DNA of 64,000 nucleotides from Paraglaciecola psychrophila 170 (GTDB lineage Bacteria > Pseudomonadota > Gammaproteobacteria > Enterobacterales > Alteromonadaceae): contig NC_020514.1 in NCBI RefSeq assembly GCF_000347635.1, positions 1,364,001 through 1,428,000 on the forward strand, given 5' to 3'. This document shows, piece by piece, positions 1 to 7,932 of the stretch (its first letter is position 1; every line of letters begins with the position of its first letter). The position numbers were made by a program, and so were the translations under genes. Under the pieces are notes generated by a model, which ran no database searches, had not been told where the DNA came from, and worked only from the letters and a program-made list of their open reading frames with translations.

Positions 1-3
1 AAA

Positions 4-492
4 ATGGGTAAAGGCATGTTGATTGTTGCTTGGGTCATTGGTCTAGGCTTGTTAACTCTGTTGTTTGATGAGCAGCTTGCCAAGCAGTTCAACCCTAATG
101 CTGAGCCTATTTCCTCATCGAATCAAGGTGTGCAGGAGGTGCGGCTCAAGCAAAACCGAGCTGGGCACTACGTTAGCGGAGGTGCTATTAATGGTCAACC
201 GGTAGTATTTTTATTAGATACTGGGGCCACACATGTATCAGTGCCTATGCATCTGGCCGAGCGACTTAACTTGCAAAAGGGCAGGGAGTCTTGGGTGCAA
301 ACCGCGAATGGACAGGTTCAGGTGGCACAAACAAATATTCAAAGTTTGTCTATTGGTGATATTCAATTAGATAATGTCAGGGCTAACTTAAACCCTGGTT
401 TTAAAGCGAATGAAATATTGCTAGGTATGAGCGCACTAAAACAATTAGAATTCACTCAAAAAGGCGAATGGCTGGTTTTACGGAATTTGTAA
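4..492 (+). CDS. retropepsin-like aspartic protease, TIGR02281 family
   Basis: A 162-residue protein with one N-terminal membrane segment (about residues 5-21) followed by a periplasmic single-lobed aspartic protease domain. The catalytic motif is LLDTGAT with Asp72, and a second half 'ILLGMSALKQLEF' near the C-terminus matches the usual LLGM-x(2)-L motif of the clan AA family. Proteins of this family act as dimers, each chain giving one Asp; the substrate is unknown. The ATG at 4 gives a complete signal-anchor, so the gene seems whole although it begins at the window edge. It is followed by a repeat element and then nadC on the same strand. Confidence 0.85.
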   Translation: MGKGMLIVAWVIGLGLLTLLFDEQLAKQFNPNAEPISSSNQGVQEVRLKQNRAGHYVSGGAINGQPVVFLLDTGATHVSVPMHLAERLNLQKGRESWVQTANGQVQVAQTNIQSLSIGDIQLDNVRANLNPGFKANEILLGMSALKQLEFTQKGEWLVLRNL

Positions 493-523
493 GTAACCAA
501 AAAGCCTAAGAATAAAATATTTA

Positions 524-706
524 CACCACAGAGGGCACCGGGTGCCGCGCACAGAGAGAAGCATAAGATGAGTGGCGGCTTCGCCAAAAAGACAATGCTA
601 AAAATACTAATGCGCTCGTCTAAATTTTCTTTTCCTCTGCGTAGCGCTCGGCGCCCGACGCTCGTTATCCTCGGTGGTGGTAATCTTTAAATGCTGAAAA
701 GCCAAA
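524..706 (-). repeat. palindromic ~160-bp repeat, single inverted copy
   Basis: Reverse-complement relative of the tandem units at 4606-5163. Shared blocks in reverse orientation are GTGGCGGCTTCGCC (near 573), CTTTTCCTCTG (near 629), GTAGCGCTCGG (near 642) and AATGCTGAAAAGCCAAA (690-706). Its two ends carry the CCACAGAG/CCTCGGTGG-like arms that make the unit foldable. It fills the nadC upstream gap and holds no gene. The copy is more diverged than the tandem ones, so it is probably older. Confidence 0.75.
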
Positions 707-805
707 TCTTGTTCTGACCAAAATCGGGCGTAAATTAGATAATGTCGCAATGAGATCACACATTAAAATGGAATAGCATTATTCCGCATTATGATAAGAG
801 AAACT

Positions 806-1657
806 ATGCAAAATATTGATATTAAATCGGCTGTTGAAATCGCATTATCAGAAGATTTGAACGGGCTAGATGCCGACATTGGGGACATTACCGTTAATTT
901 GATCCCCGCAACACAAACCATTACTGCTGATATCATCACCCGTGAAAATTGTGTCGTAGCCGGCGCTGCTTGGGTCACAGAAACTTTTGCGCAACTGGAT
1001 ACAGACATTCAATTGAATTGGTATGTCAAAGACGGTGACGCGCTAAAGGCTAATCAACCAATTGTCAGAGTGTCTGGAAACGCTAGGCGAATTTTAACCG
1101 GAGAACGCACCGCGTTAAACTTCTTACAAACCCTTTCAGGTACGGCCACTATCGTAGCGAAATGTGTGAAAGAGTTAGCCGGTACTAACACAAAACTATT
1201 AGACACTCGAAAAACATTGCCTGGTATGCGTTTAGCGCAAAAATATGCGGTGACCTGTGGCGGTGGTAAAAATCATCGTATCGGCTTATTTGATGCTTAT
1301 CTTATAAAAGAAAACCATATCCTAGCCTGTGGCTCAATTCGGGCCGCTGTGACTATAGCAAGGGAACATCACCCAGATTTATCAGTGGAAGTAGAAGTAG
1401 AAAACATTCAAGAATTACATCAAGCGATTGCGGCTAAGGCCGACATTGTGATGTTAGACAATTTTAGCTTGGACATGCTTAAGCAGGCTGTGCTTGTCAA
1501 CAAAGGGCAGTGCAAGTTAGAAGTTTCGGGTAATATTACTATCGAAAGTTTAAAGACTTTATCTGCTTTAGGGGTAGACTTTATTTCCTCAGGGGCGCTT
1601 ACTAAACATGTTCAAGCGATAGACTTGTCGTTAAGAGTAATCACTACCAGCTCTTAG
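806..1657 (+). CDS. nadC: nicotinate-nucleotide pyrophosphorylase (carboxylating)
   Basis: Quinolinate phosphoribosyltransferase, which turns quinolinate and PRPP into nicotinate mononucleotide in de novo NAD synthesis in the cytosol. Family motifs are present in order: LDTRKTLPGMR, KNHRIGLFDAYLIKENH (substrate-binding Lys/His/Arg) and VEVEVEN, followed by VMLDNF. Length of 283 residues is normal. An in-frame ATG also exists at 791, but only the ATG at 806 has a purine-rich AAGAGA at a sensible distance, so 806 is preferred. The nadC-pilA neighbourhood is common in gammaproteobacteria, where nadC lies beside the pilus genes. Confidence 0.95.
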   Translation: MQNIDIKSAVEIALSEDLNGLDADIGDITVNLIPATQTITADIITRENCVVAGAAWVTETFAQLDTDIQLNWYVKDGDALKANQPIVRVSGNARRILTGERTALNFLQTLSGTATIVAKCVKELAGTNTKLLDTRKTLPGMRLAQKYAVTCGGGKNHRIGLFDAYLIKENHILACGSIRAAVTIAREHHPDLSVEVEVENIQELHQAIAAKADIVMLDNFSLDMLKQAVLVNKGQCKLEVSGNITIESLKTLSALGVDFISSGALTKHVQAIDLSLRVITTSS

Positions 1658-1740
1658 AAGCTTTGGTAGCTTGCTTATTCATGAGAGTTTAAAAAAAATC
1701 ACAGGCGTAAGTTGCGGGGATGTTTTTACGGCTAAGACTT

Positions 1741-1760
1741 AAGTATGTATCTGCATACTT
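1741..1760. promoter_or_regulatory. inverted repeat upstream of pilin gene
   Basis: Perfect 7-bp arms AAGTATG and CATACTT around a 6-bp spacer, 117 bp before the pilin start. The position fits an operator in the pilA promoter region. I did not find a convincing sigma-54 -24/-12 element, which many pilA genes have. Confidence 0.4.
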
Positions 1761-1876
1761 GTCAGATGCTGAACTCGTTCTATACTAATTAGGAATTCAA
1801 AAACAACGCCCTAACTCGGCAAACGGCAAAACTTTTAAAACTTAGATATTACACAATATGTGTCGGAGAGAAAACC

Positions 1877-2308
1877 ATGAACATGACTCAAATGAATAAT
1901 GCAAAAAAACAAGGCGGCTTCACTTTAATCGAATTGATGATTGTTGTCGCTATTATCGGTATTTTAGCAGCGATTGCTTTGCCTGCTTATCAATCTTATA
2001 CGGAAAAAGCGCGTTTCACTGAAGTTGTTAACGCGACATCTGCAGCAAAAACAGCAGTTGAAATCTGTGTGCAGATGGGGACTCTTATTGCTAACTGTGT
2101 TGGTGGTAGTAATGGTGTGCCAACTGATGTCACTGTAGCAAATGGTGTTGTTGGTGTTGTTACAGCAGCTAGTGGTGTTATCACTGCGACTAAGGCTAGC
2201 GACTCTACTATAACTGGAGATGGAACTTACAGGCTAACACCTACTCAGGATGCAACTACAAAGGCTATAAAATGGGCTGTTCTTTGTACCCCGACTTCAC
2301 TTTGTTAA
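1877..2308 (+). CDS. pilA: type IV pilin (major pilin, PilA-like)
   Basis: A 143-residue class III prepilin-like protein. The short basic leader ends in KKQGG and is cut before Phe15, giving the mature [20 protein letters not shown] helix with the conserved Glu5 that drives pilus assembly in the inner membrane. Two cysteines near the C-terminus (in VLCTPTSLC) and an earlier pair (Cys68 and Cys79 regions) could form the disulfide loop. The ATG at 1877 follows GGAGAG at good spacing. The gene ends in a strong terminator and stands just before pilC and pilD; PilD would process this leader. Confidence 0.93.
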   Translation: MNMTQMNNAKKQGGFTLIELMIVVAIIGILAAIALPAYQSYTEKARFTEVVNATSAAKTAVEICVQMGTLIANCVGGSNGVPTDVTVANGVVGVVTAASGVITATKASDSTITGDGTYRLTPTQDATTKAIKWAVLCTPTSLC

Positions 2309-2330
2309 GTTTATAATTAATTTAAAACAG

Positions 2331-2354
2331 GCCCGGATTCTCCGGGCTTTTTTG
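2331..2354 (+). terminator. rho-independent terminator after pilin
   Basis: GCCCGG-ATTCT-CCGGGC hairpin followed by a run of six T. It separates pilin transcription from pilC, which starts only 30 bp further. Confidence 0.85.
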
Positions 2355-2383
2355 ATTTTGGGTTTAATCAGGTAAGGTAAAAT

Positions 2384-3592
2384 ATGGCTACTTCCCCTAC
2401 AATATTTGTTTACAACGGCTCGAATCGTCGGGGGCAAGTTGTCAAAGGCGAAATTTCCGCCATGTCTATTATTGAAGCTAAAAATCAACTACGTAGGCAA
2501 GGTATCTCCGCCAAAAGGGTTAAGAAGCTCGCTAAACCATTGTTTGGTGGCGGCGAGAAAATTAAGCCTGTTGATATTGCCTTATTGTCTAGGCAAATCG
2601 CCACTATGCTCAGTGCTGGTGTCACCTTAATTCAAACTATCGAAATGATTGCCTCTGGTCACGCTAATAAAAAAATGCGTACCTTATTAAGTGAAATAGG
2701 CGCCAGTGTTAGTGCGGGTAACCCGCTTTCAGCTACGTTGCGAAAATACCCTGACTACTTTGATGATTTATATTGCGACCTAGTGGAAACCGGCGAACAG
2801 TCCGGTGCCTTAGAAACTATCTATGACCGAATTGCTATCTATAAAGAAAAATCTGAAGCTCTTAAATCCAAAATTAAAAAAGCCATGTTTTACCCCATAG
2901 CGGTGGTGGTGGTAGCTTTTATTGTCACCACTATTCTATTGATTTTTGTGGTGCCTCAATTTGAAGAAATATTTTCTAGTTTCGGCGCAGAACTGCCTGC
3001 CTTTACTCAGTTTGTTTTGGGCATATCTCGGGGTATGCAAGATTACGGCTTGATGATTGCCGGTGTGATATTTGCTGCGGGGACTTTATTTGCCAGAGCC
3101 CATAAAAAATCTCTGAAACTCAGAGACTCTGTTGATAAAAAAATTCTAAAGATCCCTGTGATTGGTGAAATTCTTAAAAAAGCCTCTGTTGCTAGGTTTA
3201 CGCGTACCTTAGCAACTACTTTTGCTGCGGGTGTGCCTCTTATGGGGGCGTTGGACTCGGCGGCAGGAGCGGCAGGTAATGCGGTATTTCGTGATGCGAT
3301 TTTGTTTGTTAAAAAGGAAGTGTCGGCGGGTATTCCGATGAACGTGGGCATGCGTTCTACTGCAGTATTTCCTGAAATGGTGGTGCAGATGATTGCTATT
3401 GGTGAAGAGGCGGGCGCGGTTGATGAGATGCTGAGTAAAGTAGCAACTATATATGAAGGAGAAGTAGACGATATGGTGGACGGCTTAACCAGTTTATTAG
3501 AGCCCATGATTATGGCTGTATTAGGCGTAGTGATTGGTGGCTTGATTGTCGCCATGTACTTACCCATATTTGAAATGGGCAATGTGGTATAA
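2384..3592 (+). CDS. pilC: type IV pilus inner membrane platform protein PilC
   Basis: A 402-residue protein with two T2SSF domains, the inner-membrane platform on which the assembly and retraction ATPases act. The first domain contains LLSRQIATMLSAGV, and the second repeats the pattern as RFTRTLATTFAAGVPL; membrane helices lie near residues 170-195, 215-235 and 370-395. Full length for the family. The start has AGGTAAG just upstream. In related genomes pilB usually sits between pilA and pilC; here only 75 bp with a terminator lie there. The gene would work with the pilin before it and the prepilin peptidase after it. Confidence 0.95.
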   Translation: MATSPTIFVYNGSNRRGQVVKGEISAMSIIEAKNQLRRQGISAKRVKKLAKPLFGGGEKIKPVDIALLSRQIATMLSAGVTLIQTIEMIASGHANKKMRTLLSEIGASVSAGNPLSATLRKYPDYFDDLYCDLVETGEQSGALETIYDRIAIYKEKSEALKSKIKKAMFYPIAVVVVAFIVTTILLIFVVPQFEEIFSSFGAELPAFTQFVLGISRGMQDYGLMIAGVIFAAGTLFARAHKKSLKLRDSVDKKILKIPVIGEILKKASVARFTRTLATTFAAGVPLMGALDSAAGAAGNAVFRDAILFVKKEVSAGIPMNVGMRSTAVFPEMVVQMIAIGEEAGAVDEMLSKVATIYEGEVDDMVDGLTSLLEPMIMAVLGVVIGGLIVAMYLPIFEMGNVV

Positions 3593-3701
3593 ATGATTTC
3601 ACTTTTTTAACCTTCTGTTACCTATCTCATGGCTTGCCAGATGAAATTCTGGCAAGCTACAATTATTAATTATTTCTCATTTATTTTTTATAAGTTACTT
3701 T

Positions 3702-4605
3702 ATGCAAGCAACATTTGAGTTAATGGCTGACTCACCGGCCTTTTTTATGGGTTTTGTGTTTATTGTCAGTTTGATGGTAGGCAGTTTCCTAAATGTGGTT
3801 ATTTATCGTTTACCCGTTATGATGGAGCGCGCATGGAAAGCCGATGTAGCTGAGTATACGGCTTCACAAACCCAAGCCGCGCCTGCCACAGACAGTTCCC
3901 ATAGTTCCAAAGAAGCGCCTTTCAACTTAGCTAAACCCGATTCAACCTGCCCCAAGTGCCAACATAAAATTAGAGCATGGGAAAATATACCTTTCATTAG
4001 CTGGTTACTGCTCAGAGGCAAATGCAGTCAATGTAAGAACCCTATCTCGATGCGTTATCCTCTGGTTGAATTAGCGACCGGTCTTTTATCCACATTAGTT
4101 GCATGGCACTTTGGTTTCGGTTTAGCCGGCTTTGCTGCCGTCATAGCCACTTGGTTATTGATAGCGATGACTTTTATCGACCTAGATACCATGTTATTAC
4201 CCGACCAATTAACCTTATCGTTGTTATGGTTAGGCTTATTGATGAGTATCGAAAGCCCTTTTGTATCTAGCCAAGATGCGCTGATTGGCGCTGCTGCTGG
4301 TTATTTAAGTTTGTGGAGCTTGTATTGGGCATTTAAGTTACTGACTGGCAAAGAGGGCATGGGATATGGCGATTTTAAACTACTGGCCGCAATCGGTGCT
4401 TGGGTAGGTTGGCAACATTTACCGGTGGGTGATATTACTGTCTTCATTTGTCGGAGCGATTGTGGGTGTGACTTTGCTTACCATCCAAGGAAAGGACAAA
4501 AGTCAGCCCATCCCCTTTGGTCCTTATCTCGCGGCTGCGGGTTTTTTAACTTTGTTGTATGGTGATTGGATTGTTACACAATATTGGCAGTGGATGTTGC
4601 CTTGA
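3702..4605 (+). pseudogene. pilD: prepilin peptidase PilD, frameshifted near the C-terminus
   Basis: Type IV prepilin leader peptidase and methylase of the inner membrane. Visible features are the N-terminal GSFLNVVIYRLP motif, the zinc-binding pairs C83-x2-C86 and C108-x2-C111, the first catalytic Asp in MTFIDLDTMLLPD (about 160-162), and the second in GMGYGD (Asp224). After residue 241 the reading frame changes: the uninterrupted frame runs into unrelated sequence ending at 4565, whereas removing one G from the GGG at 4427-4429 restores LLSSFVGAIVG, the conserved IPFGPYLA motif and a natural stop at 4603-4605 (300 residues). So the gene carries a +1 insertion. It may be a true lesion or a sequencing error; both catalytic Asp lie before the shift. 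Confidence 0.88.
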
Positions 4606-5163
4606 GCATTTAAATGCTTTCTACCACAGAGCTCACTGAGCGTTGGGCAGCCAAGCGCTGCACAGAGGAAAAAATGTTAAGAAAAATGATATATAAGTCT
4701 TTTCGGCAACGCCGACACACGCCTTTGCTTTTCTCTGTGCTCTCTTTGCCCTCTGTGGTTCAAAATTATTTTTTCTTTGGCTTTTCAGCATTTAAGATCT
4801 TTTTACCACAGAGGACACCGAGCGCTGCGCTACACAGAGGAAAAGAATGTTATAGGTCTTTTCGGCGAAGCCGCCACACGCCTTTGCTTTTCTCTGTGCT
4901 CTCTTTGCCCTCTGTGGTTCAAAATTATTTTTTCTTTGGCTTTTCAGCATTTAAGATCTTTTTGCCACAGAGGACACCGAGCGCTGCGCTACACAGAGGA
5001 AAAGAATGTTATAGGTCTTTTCGGCGAAGCCGCCACACGCCTTTGCTTTTCTCTGTGCTCTCTTTGCCCTCTGTGGTTCAAAATTCTTTTTTCTTTGGCT
5101 TTTCAGCATTTAAGAGCTTTCTACCACAGAGGACACCGAGCGCTGCGTTGCACAGAGGGATAG
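4606..5163 (+). repeat. tandem array of a palindromic ~159-bp repeat (about 3.4 units)
   Basis: Units begin at about 4609, 4791, 4950 and 5109 (same base of the GCATTTAAGA block), giving spacings of 182, 159 and 159 bp and a final partial unit of about 55 bp. Each unit opens with ACCACAGAGG and carries CCTCTGTGGT about 110 bp later; inner arms CACAGAGGAAAAG and CTTTTCTCTGTG pair as well, so each unit can fold into a long hairpin. The middle two units are nearly identical, the first is diverged. A frame stays open across the array, but only because the units repeat; I do not call it a gene. The array separates pilD from coaE. Confidence 0.9.
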
Positions 5164-5188
5164 TATTAAATTGGCAGGGGGTATGGTT

Positions 5189-5794
5189 GTGAGTGATTAT
5201 GTGGTGGGTATCAGTGGTGGTATCGGCAGTGGCAAAACGACTGTCACTGACTTATTTGCAAAACTTGGTATAGAGATAATTGATGCCGATCTGATTGCCA
5301 GAGAAGCAGTAGAGCCAGGTAAACCCGCCTTAAAAGCAATAGTGGATAAGTTTGGTCTGGCCGTTCTAGATGATTCAGGGTATTTAAATAGAGCTAAACT
5401 TCGCACTTTGGTTTTTGAGGATAGTGAGGTTAAAAACTGGCTGAATGAACTGTTACATCCTGTTATCAGGCAACAAATGTTATTACAGACACAACAAGCC
5501 AAATCGGCTTATTGCCTTTTGAGTGTGCCACTATTGGTTGAAAATAAATTAAATGAGCAAGTTGATAGGGTGGTGATTGTTGATGTAGATGAACAAACTC
5601 AACTGCAACGAACTTTGTTACGTGATAAAACTAATGCACCACAAATCCGTGCGATTATGAATGCTCAAGCAACTAGGCAGCAGCGTTTGGCCGTGGCAGA
5701 CGATATTATTGACAACAATGGTAAAGCGAATGATTTAATCAAACAAGTGGCGCATTTACACCAACATTATCTGCAGTTTGCGAAACAAATTTGA
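5189..5794 (+). CDS. coaE: dephospho-CoA kinase
   Basis: Last step of coenzyme A synthesis: ATP-dependent phosphorylation of the ribose 3'-OH of dephospho-CoA. The P-loop GGIGSGKTT lies at the N-terminus, followed by the DADLIAREAVEPG motif of the CoA-binding region and LLVENKL. Length of about 201 residues is typical. Start choice is uncertain: AGGGGG at 5176-5181 is 7 bp from the GTG at 5189, the best-placed site, while the in-frame ATG at 5183 has this site too close and a TTG at 5171 has none. It follows the repeat array and begins the usual coaE-zapD-yacG order. Confidence 0.92.
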   Translation: MSDYVVGISGGIGSGKTTVTDLFAKLGIEIIDADLIAREAVEPGKPALKAIVDKFGLAVLDDSGYLNRAKLRTLVFEDSEVKNWLNELLHPVIRQQMLLQTQQAKSAYCLLSVPLLVENKLNEQVDRVVIVDVDEQTQLQRTLLRDKTNAPQIRAIMNAQATRQQRLAVADDIIDNNGKANDLIKQVAHLHQHYLQFAKQI

Positions 5795-5902
5795 TCTTTC
5801 TGTTAAACACAAATTGATTTTAGCCTATTGATTTGACCAAAAATTCTTTACAATGTTTATTCACTGCAATTACCGCAGTTTAACCAATATAAACAGGTCA
5901 TC

Positions 5903-6655
5903 ATGTCTCAAGCAATTTACGAATTTCCACTCAATGAAAAGGTGCGTACTTACCTTAGGCTTGAGCAGTTATTTAAGCAGCTTGAGCAAGGCAAAATTGC
6001 CAGTGAAGATTGGCAATATATAAATTTTCTCAACTGCCTTTTTACTTTGCTCGATTTGTCAGAACGCATCGATTTGCGTAACGACGTGCTTAAAGACATT
6101 GAGTCACACGAAAAAAACTTAGTTATCTGGTCGCAACACCCCAACATTGATGACGATGCTTTACAGTTCGCATTACGTAAGATTTTACGTTTACGTGATT
6201 CATTAAAAAGTAATAAAAAAGTGGGCGCAGAACTCAAAGAAGACCGATTTTTAGCATCCATAAGACAGCGTTTTTCCATTCCTGGTGGCACCTGTAGTTT
6301 TGATTTACCCAACTTACACTATTGGTCACAGCAGCCGAATGAAAACAAGCAGCGAGATATCAACAGCTGGTTGCAAGAACTCACACCTATTCAGCAGGCG
6401 ATGGAAATAACACTTTCATTTTTGCGCGAAAGAGGGCGTTTCAGCTCAATTGAAGCAGAGAAAGGTTTTCATCAAGGCATTGCTGAAGATAAAAATGAGT
6501 TAATTCGAGTCTTGAGTCCAACTGACGAAGGACATTATCCGATGTTGTCAGGTAATAAGTATCGCTATGCTATTCGCTTTAATTTATTTACGCCTACCAT
6601 GCAGGGGAGTGTAACGGTAGATAACAAAGTGAGTTTTAAATTAGCGTGTTGTTAA
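5903..6655 (+). CDS. zapD: cell division protein ZapD
   Basis: FtsZ-associated protein (YacF family) that cross-links FtsZ protofilaments and stabilises the Z ring at midcell. The 250-residue length and the characteristic start YEFPLNEKVRTYLRLEQLF are diagnostic; the rest is mostly helical with an RQRFSIPGGTCSFDLP segment and YHW-like conserved patches typical of the family. It lies between coaE and yacG, the conserved order in gammaproteobacteria. The start follows an ACAGG at suitable spacing. Confidence 0.95.
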   Translation: MSQAIYEFPLNEKVRTYLRLEQLFKQLEQGKIASEDWQYINFLNCLFTLLDLSERIDLRNDVLKDIESHEKNLVIWSQHPNIDDDALQFALRKILRLRDSLKSNKKVGAELKEDRFLASIRQRFSIPGGTCSFDLPNLHYWSQQPNENKQRDINSWLQELTPIQQAMEITLSFLRERGRFSSIEAEKGFHQGIAEDKNELIRVLSPTDEGHYPMLSGNKYRYAIRFNLFTPTMQGSVTVDNKVSFKLACC

Positions 6656-6691
6656 ACGTTTCAATTGACCTATTCGAGGTGATGTATCTCT

Positions 6692-6934
6692 ATGACAACT
6701 AACGTCAGCTGTCCTAATTGTAAAAAAAATGTGGAATGGATCGAAAGTAATCTTTTTCGTCCGTTTTGCAGTAAAGTTTGTCAGTTAATTGATTTAGGTG
6801 AATGGGCCGACGAGGAAAAGTCTATTCCTTGCGGTGCAAATAAAGATCAAGAAACCATTACATTGCCCGACCTTGATATTGAAGATATTGAGGCAATGTT
6901 AAGTGAGCACGCCGAAGGTTTTTTTAAAGAATAG
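6692..6934 (+). CDS. yacG: DNA gyrase inhibitor YacG
   Basis: An 80-residue zinc protein. The four zinc ligands are visible in CPNCKK and FCSKVC, followed by the LGEWADEE motif that defines the family. YacG binds GyrB and blocks DNA binding by gyrase. The acidic C-terminal tail is normal for the family. It lies 36 bp after zapD and probably shares its transcript. Confidence 0.95.
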   Translation: MTTNVSCPNCKKNVEWIESNLFRPFCSKVCQLIDLGEWADEEKSIPCGANKDQETITLPDLDIEDIEAMLSEHAEGFFKE

Positions 6935-6950
6935 ATCAACTGATTAATCA

Positions 6951-6981
6951 TTAATTAATCAAATAACTATTGATTAATTAA
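6951..6981. promoter_or_regulatory. perfect 12-bp inverted repeat, AT-only arms
   Basis: Arms TTAATTAATCAA and TTGATTAATTAA flank a 7-bp spacer, in a 130-bp AT-rich gap between yacG and the peroxiredoxin gene. A nearby TGATTAATCA (6941-6950) repeats the half-site core. It could be an operator or a cruciform-forming site; there is no T-run making it a normal terminator. Confidence 0.45.
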
Positions 6982-7076
6982 ATTGATTTACCTAATCGAT
7001 AATAATTATTTTAAATAACTAATCCCAATATGTATATTAAACGTAGTAAATTTTATTAACCTAGATGGAGACCAAG

Positions 7077-7817
7077 ATGTCTAACCCAAATTTTGAAGAT
7101 AAATCAGGACAAGCAGTACCACAGTGTACATTTGCTGCACGTGTTAACGATGAGTGGGTAAAACTCACCACTGACGAATTGTTTAAAGGAAAAACGGTTG
7201 TTGTTTTTTCTTTACCTGGCGCTTTTACTCCAACGTGTTCTTCTACCCACCTTCCTCGTTACAATGAGTTGGCTAAAACATTCAAAGCTAACGGCGTAGA
7301 CGAAATCATTTGTGTGTCTGTAAACGATACATTCGTAATGAACGCATGGGCAGAGCATCAAGAGTCAGACAATATTACACTTATTCCAGATGGAAACGGC
7401 GAGTTTACTGACGGAATGGGCTTGTTAGTGGATAAGTCTGAGATCGGTTTTGGTAAGCGCAGCTGGCGTTATTCTATGCTGGTTAAAGACGGCGTAGTAG
7501 ACAAAATGTTTATTGAGCCAGATTTACCAGGCGACCCCTTTGAAGTATCAGATGCAGATACTATGCTTGCCTATGTTGCACCCACTGCAAAAGCTTCAGT
7601 ACCTACTGTTGTGCTTACTAAGCCAAGCTGTCCTTTCTGTATTAAAGCAAAAGCATTGCTTGATGCAAAAGGTTTTGAGTATGAAGAATTGGTTATGGGC
7701 AAAGACGTTTCTTTCACCGCTCTTAAAGCGCTTTCAGGCAACGAGTCTTGGCCTCAAGTGTTTATTGGTGGCAAGCTGATTGGTGGTTCTGACGATTTAG
7801 AAGCTTATTTCGCGTAA
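7077..7817 (+). CDS. hybrid peroxiredoxin 5-glutaredoxin
   Basis: A fusion of a Prx5-type peroxiredoxin (about residues 1-165) and a glutaredoxin (about 172-246), as in the Haemophilus hybrid Prx5. The peroxidatic cysteine is Cys54 in PGAFTPTCSSTHLP. The glutaredoxin carries the CPFC redox pair, followed by the SWPQVFIGGKLIGG glutathione-binding motif. The fused Grx domain recycles the peroxidase using glutathione, so the protein reduces hydrogen and alkyl peroxides in the cytosol. The ATG at 7077 has GGAG at 7067-7070; the in-frame ATG at 7065 overlaps this site and is unlikely. It is followed by a strong terminator and is probably monocistronic. Confidence 0.93.
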   Translation: MSNPNFEDKSGQAVPQCTFAARVNDEWVKLTTDELFKGKTVVVFSLPGAFTPTCSSTHLPRYNELAKTFKANGVDEIICVSVNDTFVMNAWAEHQESDNITLIPDGNGEFTDGMGLLVDKSEIGFGKRSWRYSMLVKDGVVDKMFIEPDLPGDPFEVSDADTMLAYVAPTAKASVPTVVLTKPSCPFCIKAKALLDAKGFEYEELVMGKDVSFTALKALSGNESWPQVFIGGKLIGGSDDLEAYFA

Positions 7818-7830
7818 AGTCTACTTAAAC

Positions 7831-7861
7831 AAAAAATGGCGCTAAAAGCGCCATTTTTTTT
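7831..7861 (+). terminator. rho-independent terminator
   Basis: TGGCGCT-AAA-AGCGCCA hairpin with an A-run before it and eight T after it, directly behind the peroxiredoxin gene; symmetric enough to work in both directions. Confidence 0.9.
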
Positions 7862-7932
7862 GCCTACAAATTAGTAAATTGTTTTGCAACTGGATATAGT
7901 AGAGCCTATTAAATAATAGAAGTTTTGACTTA

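Noticed and set aside
3043..3582. 179-codon frame antisense to pilC
   Set aside because: Shadow frame with Thr/Ile/Ala-biased composition opposite a clear pilC; no start signal or family.
4606..5163. Array of repeats as a CRISPR candidate
   Set aside because: The units are 159 bp and directly joined, with no short repeats separated by unique spacers and no cas genes.
4614..5192. Long open frame encoding a protein with three near-identical repeats
   Set aside because: It is produced by the tandem 159-bp non-coding repeat, whose length is a multiple of three and keeps a frame open; a second frame is open for the same reason, and there is no family or ribosome site.
6935..7060. OxyR binding site before the peroxiredoxin gene
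   Set aside because: No convincing ATAG-N7-CTAT spacing could be found; only the palindrome itself is reported.
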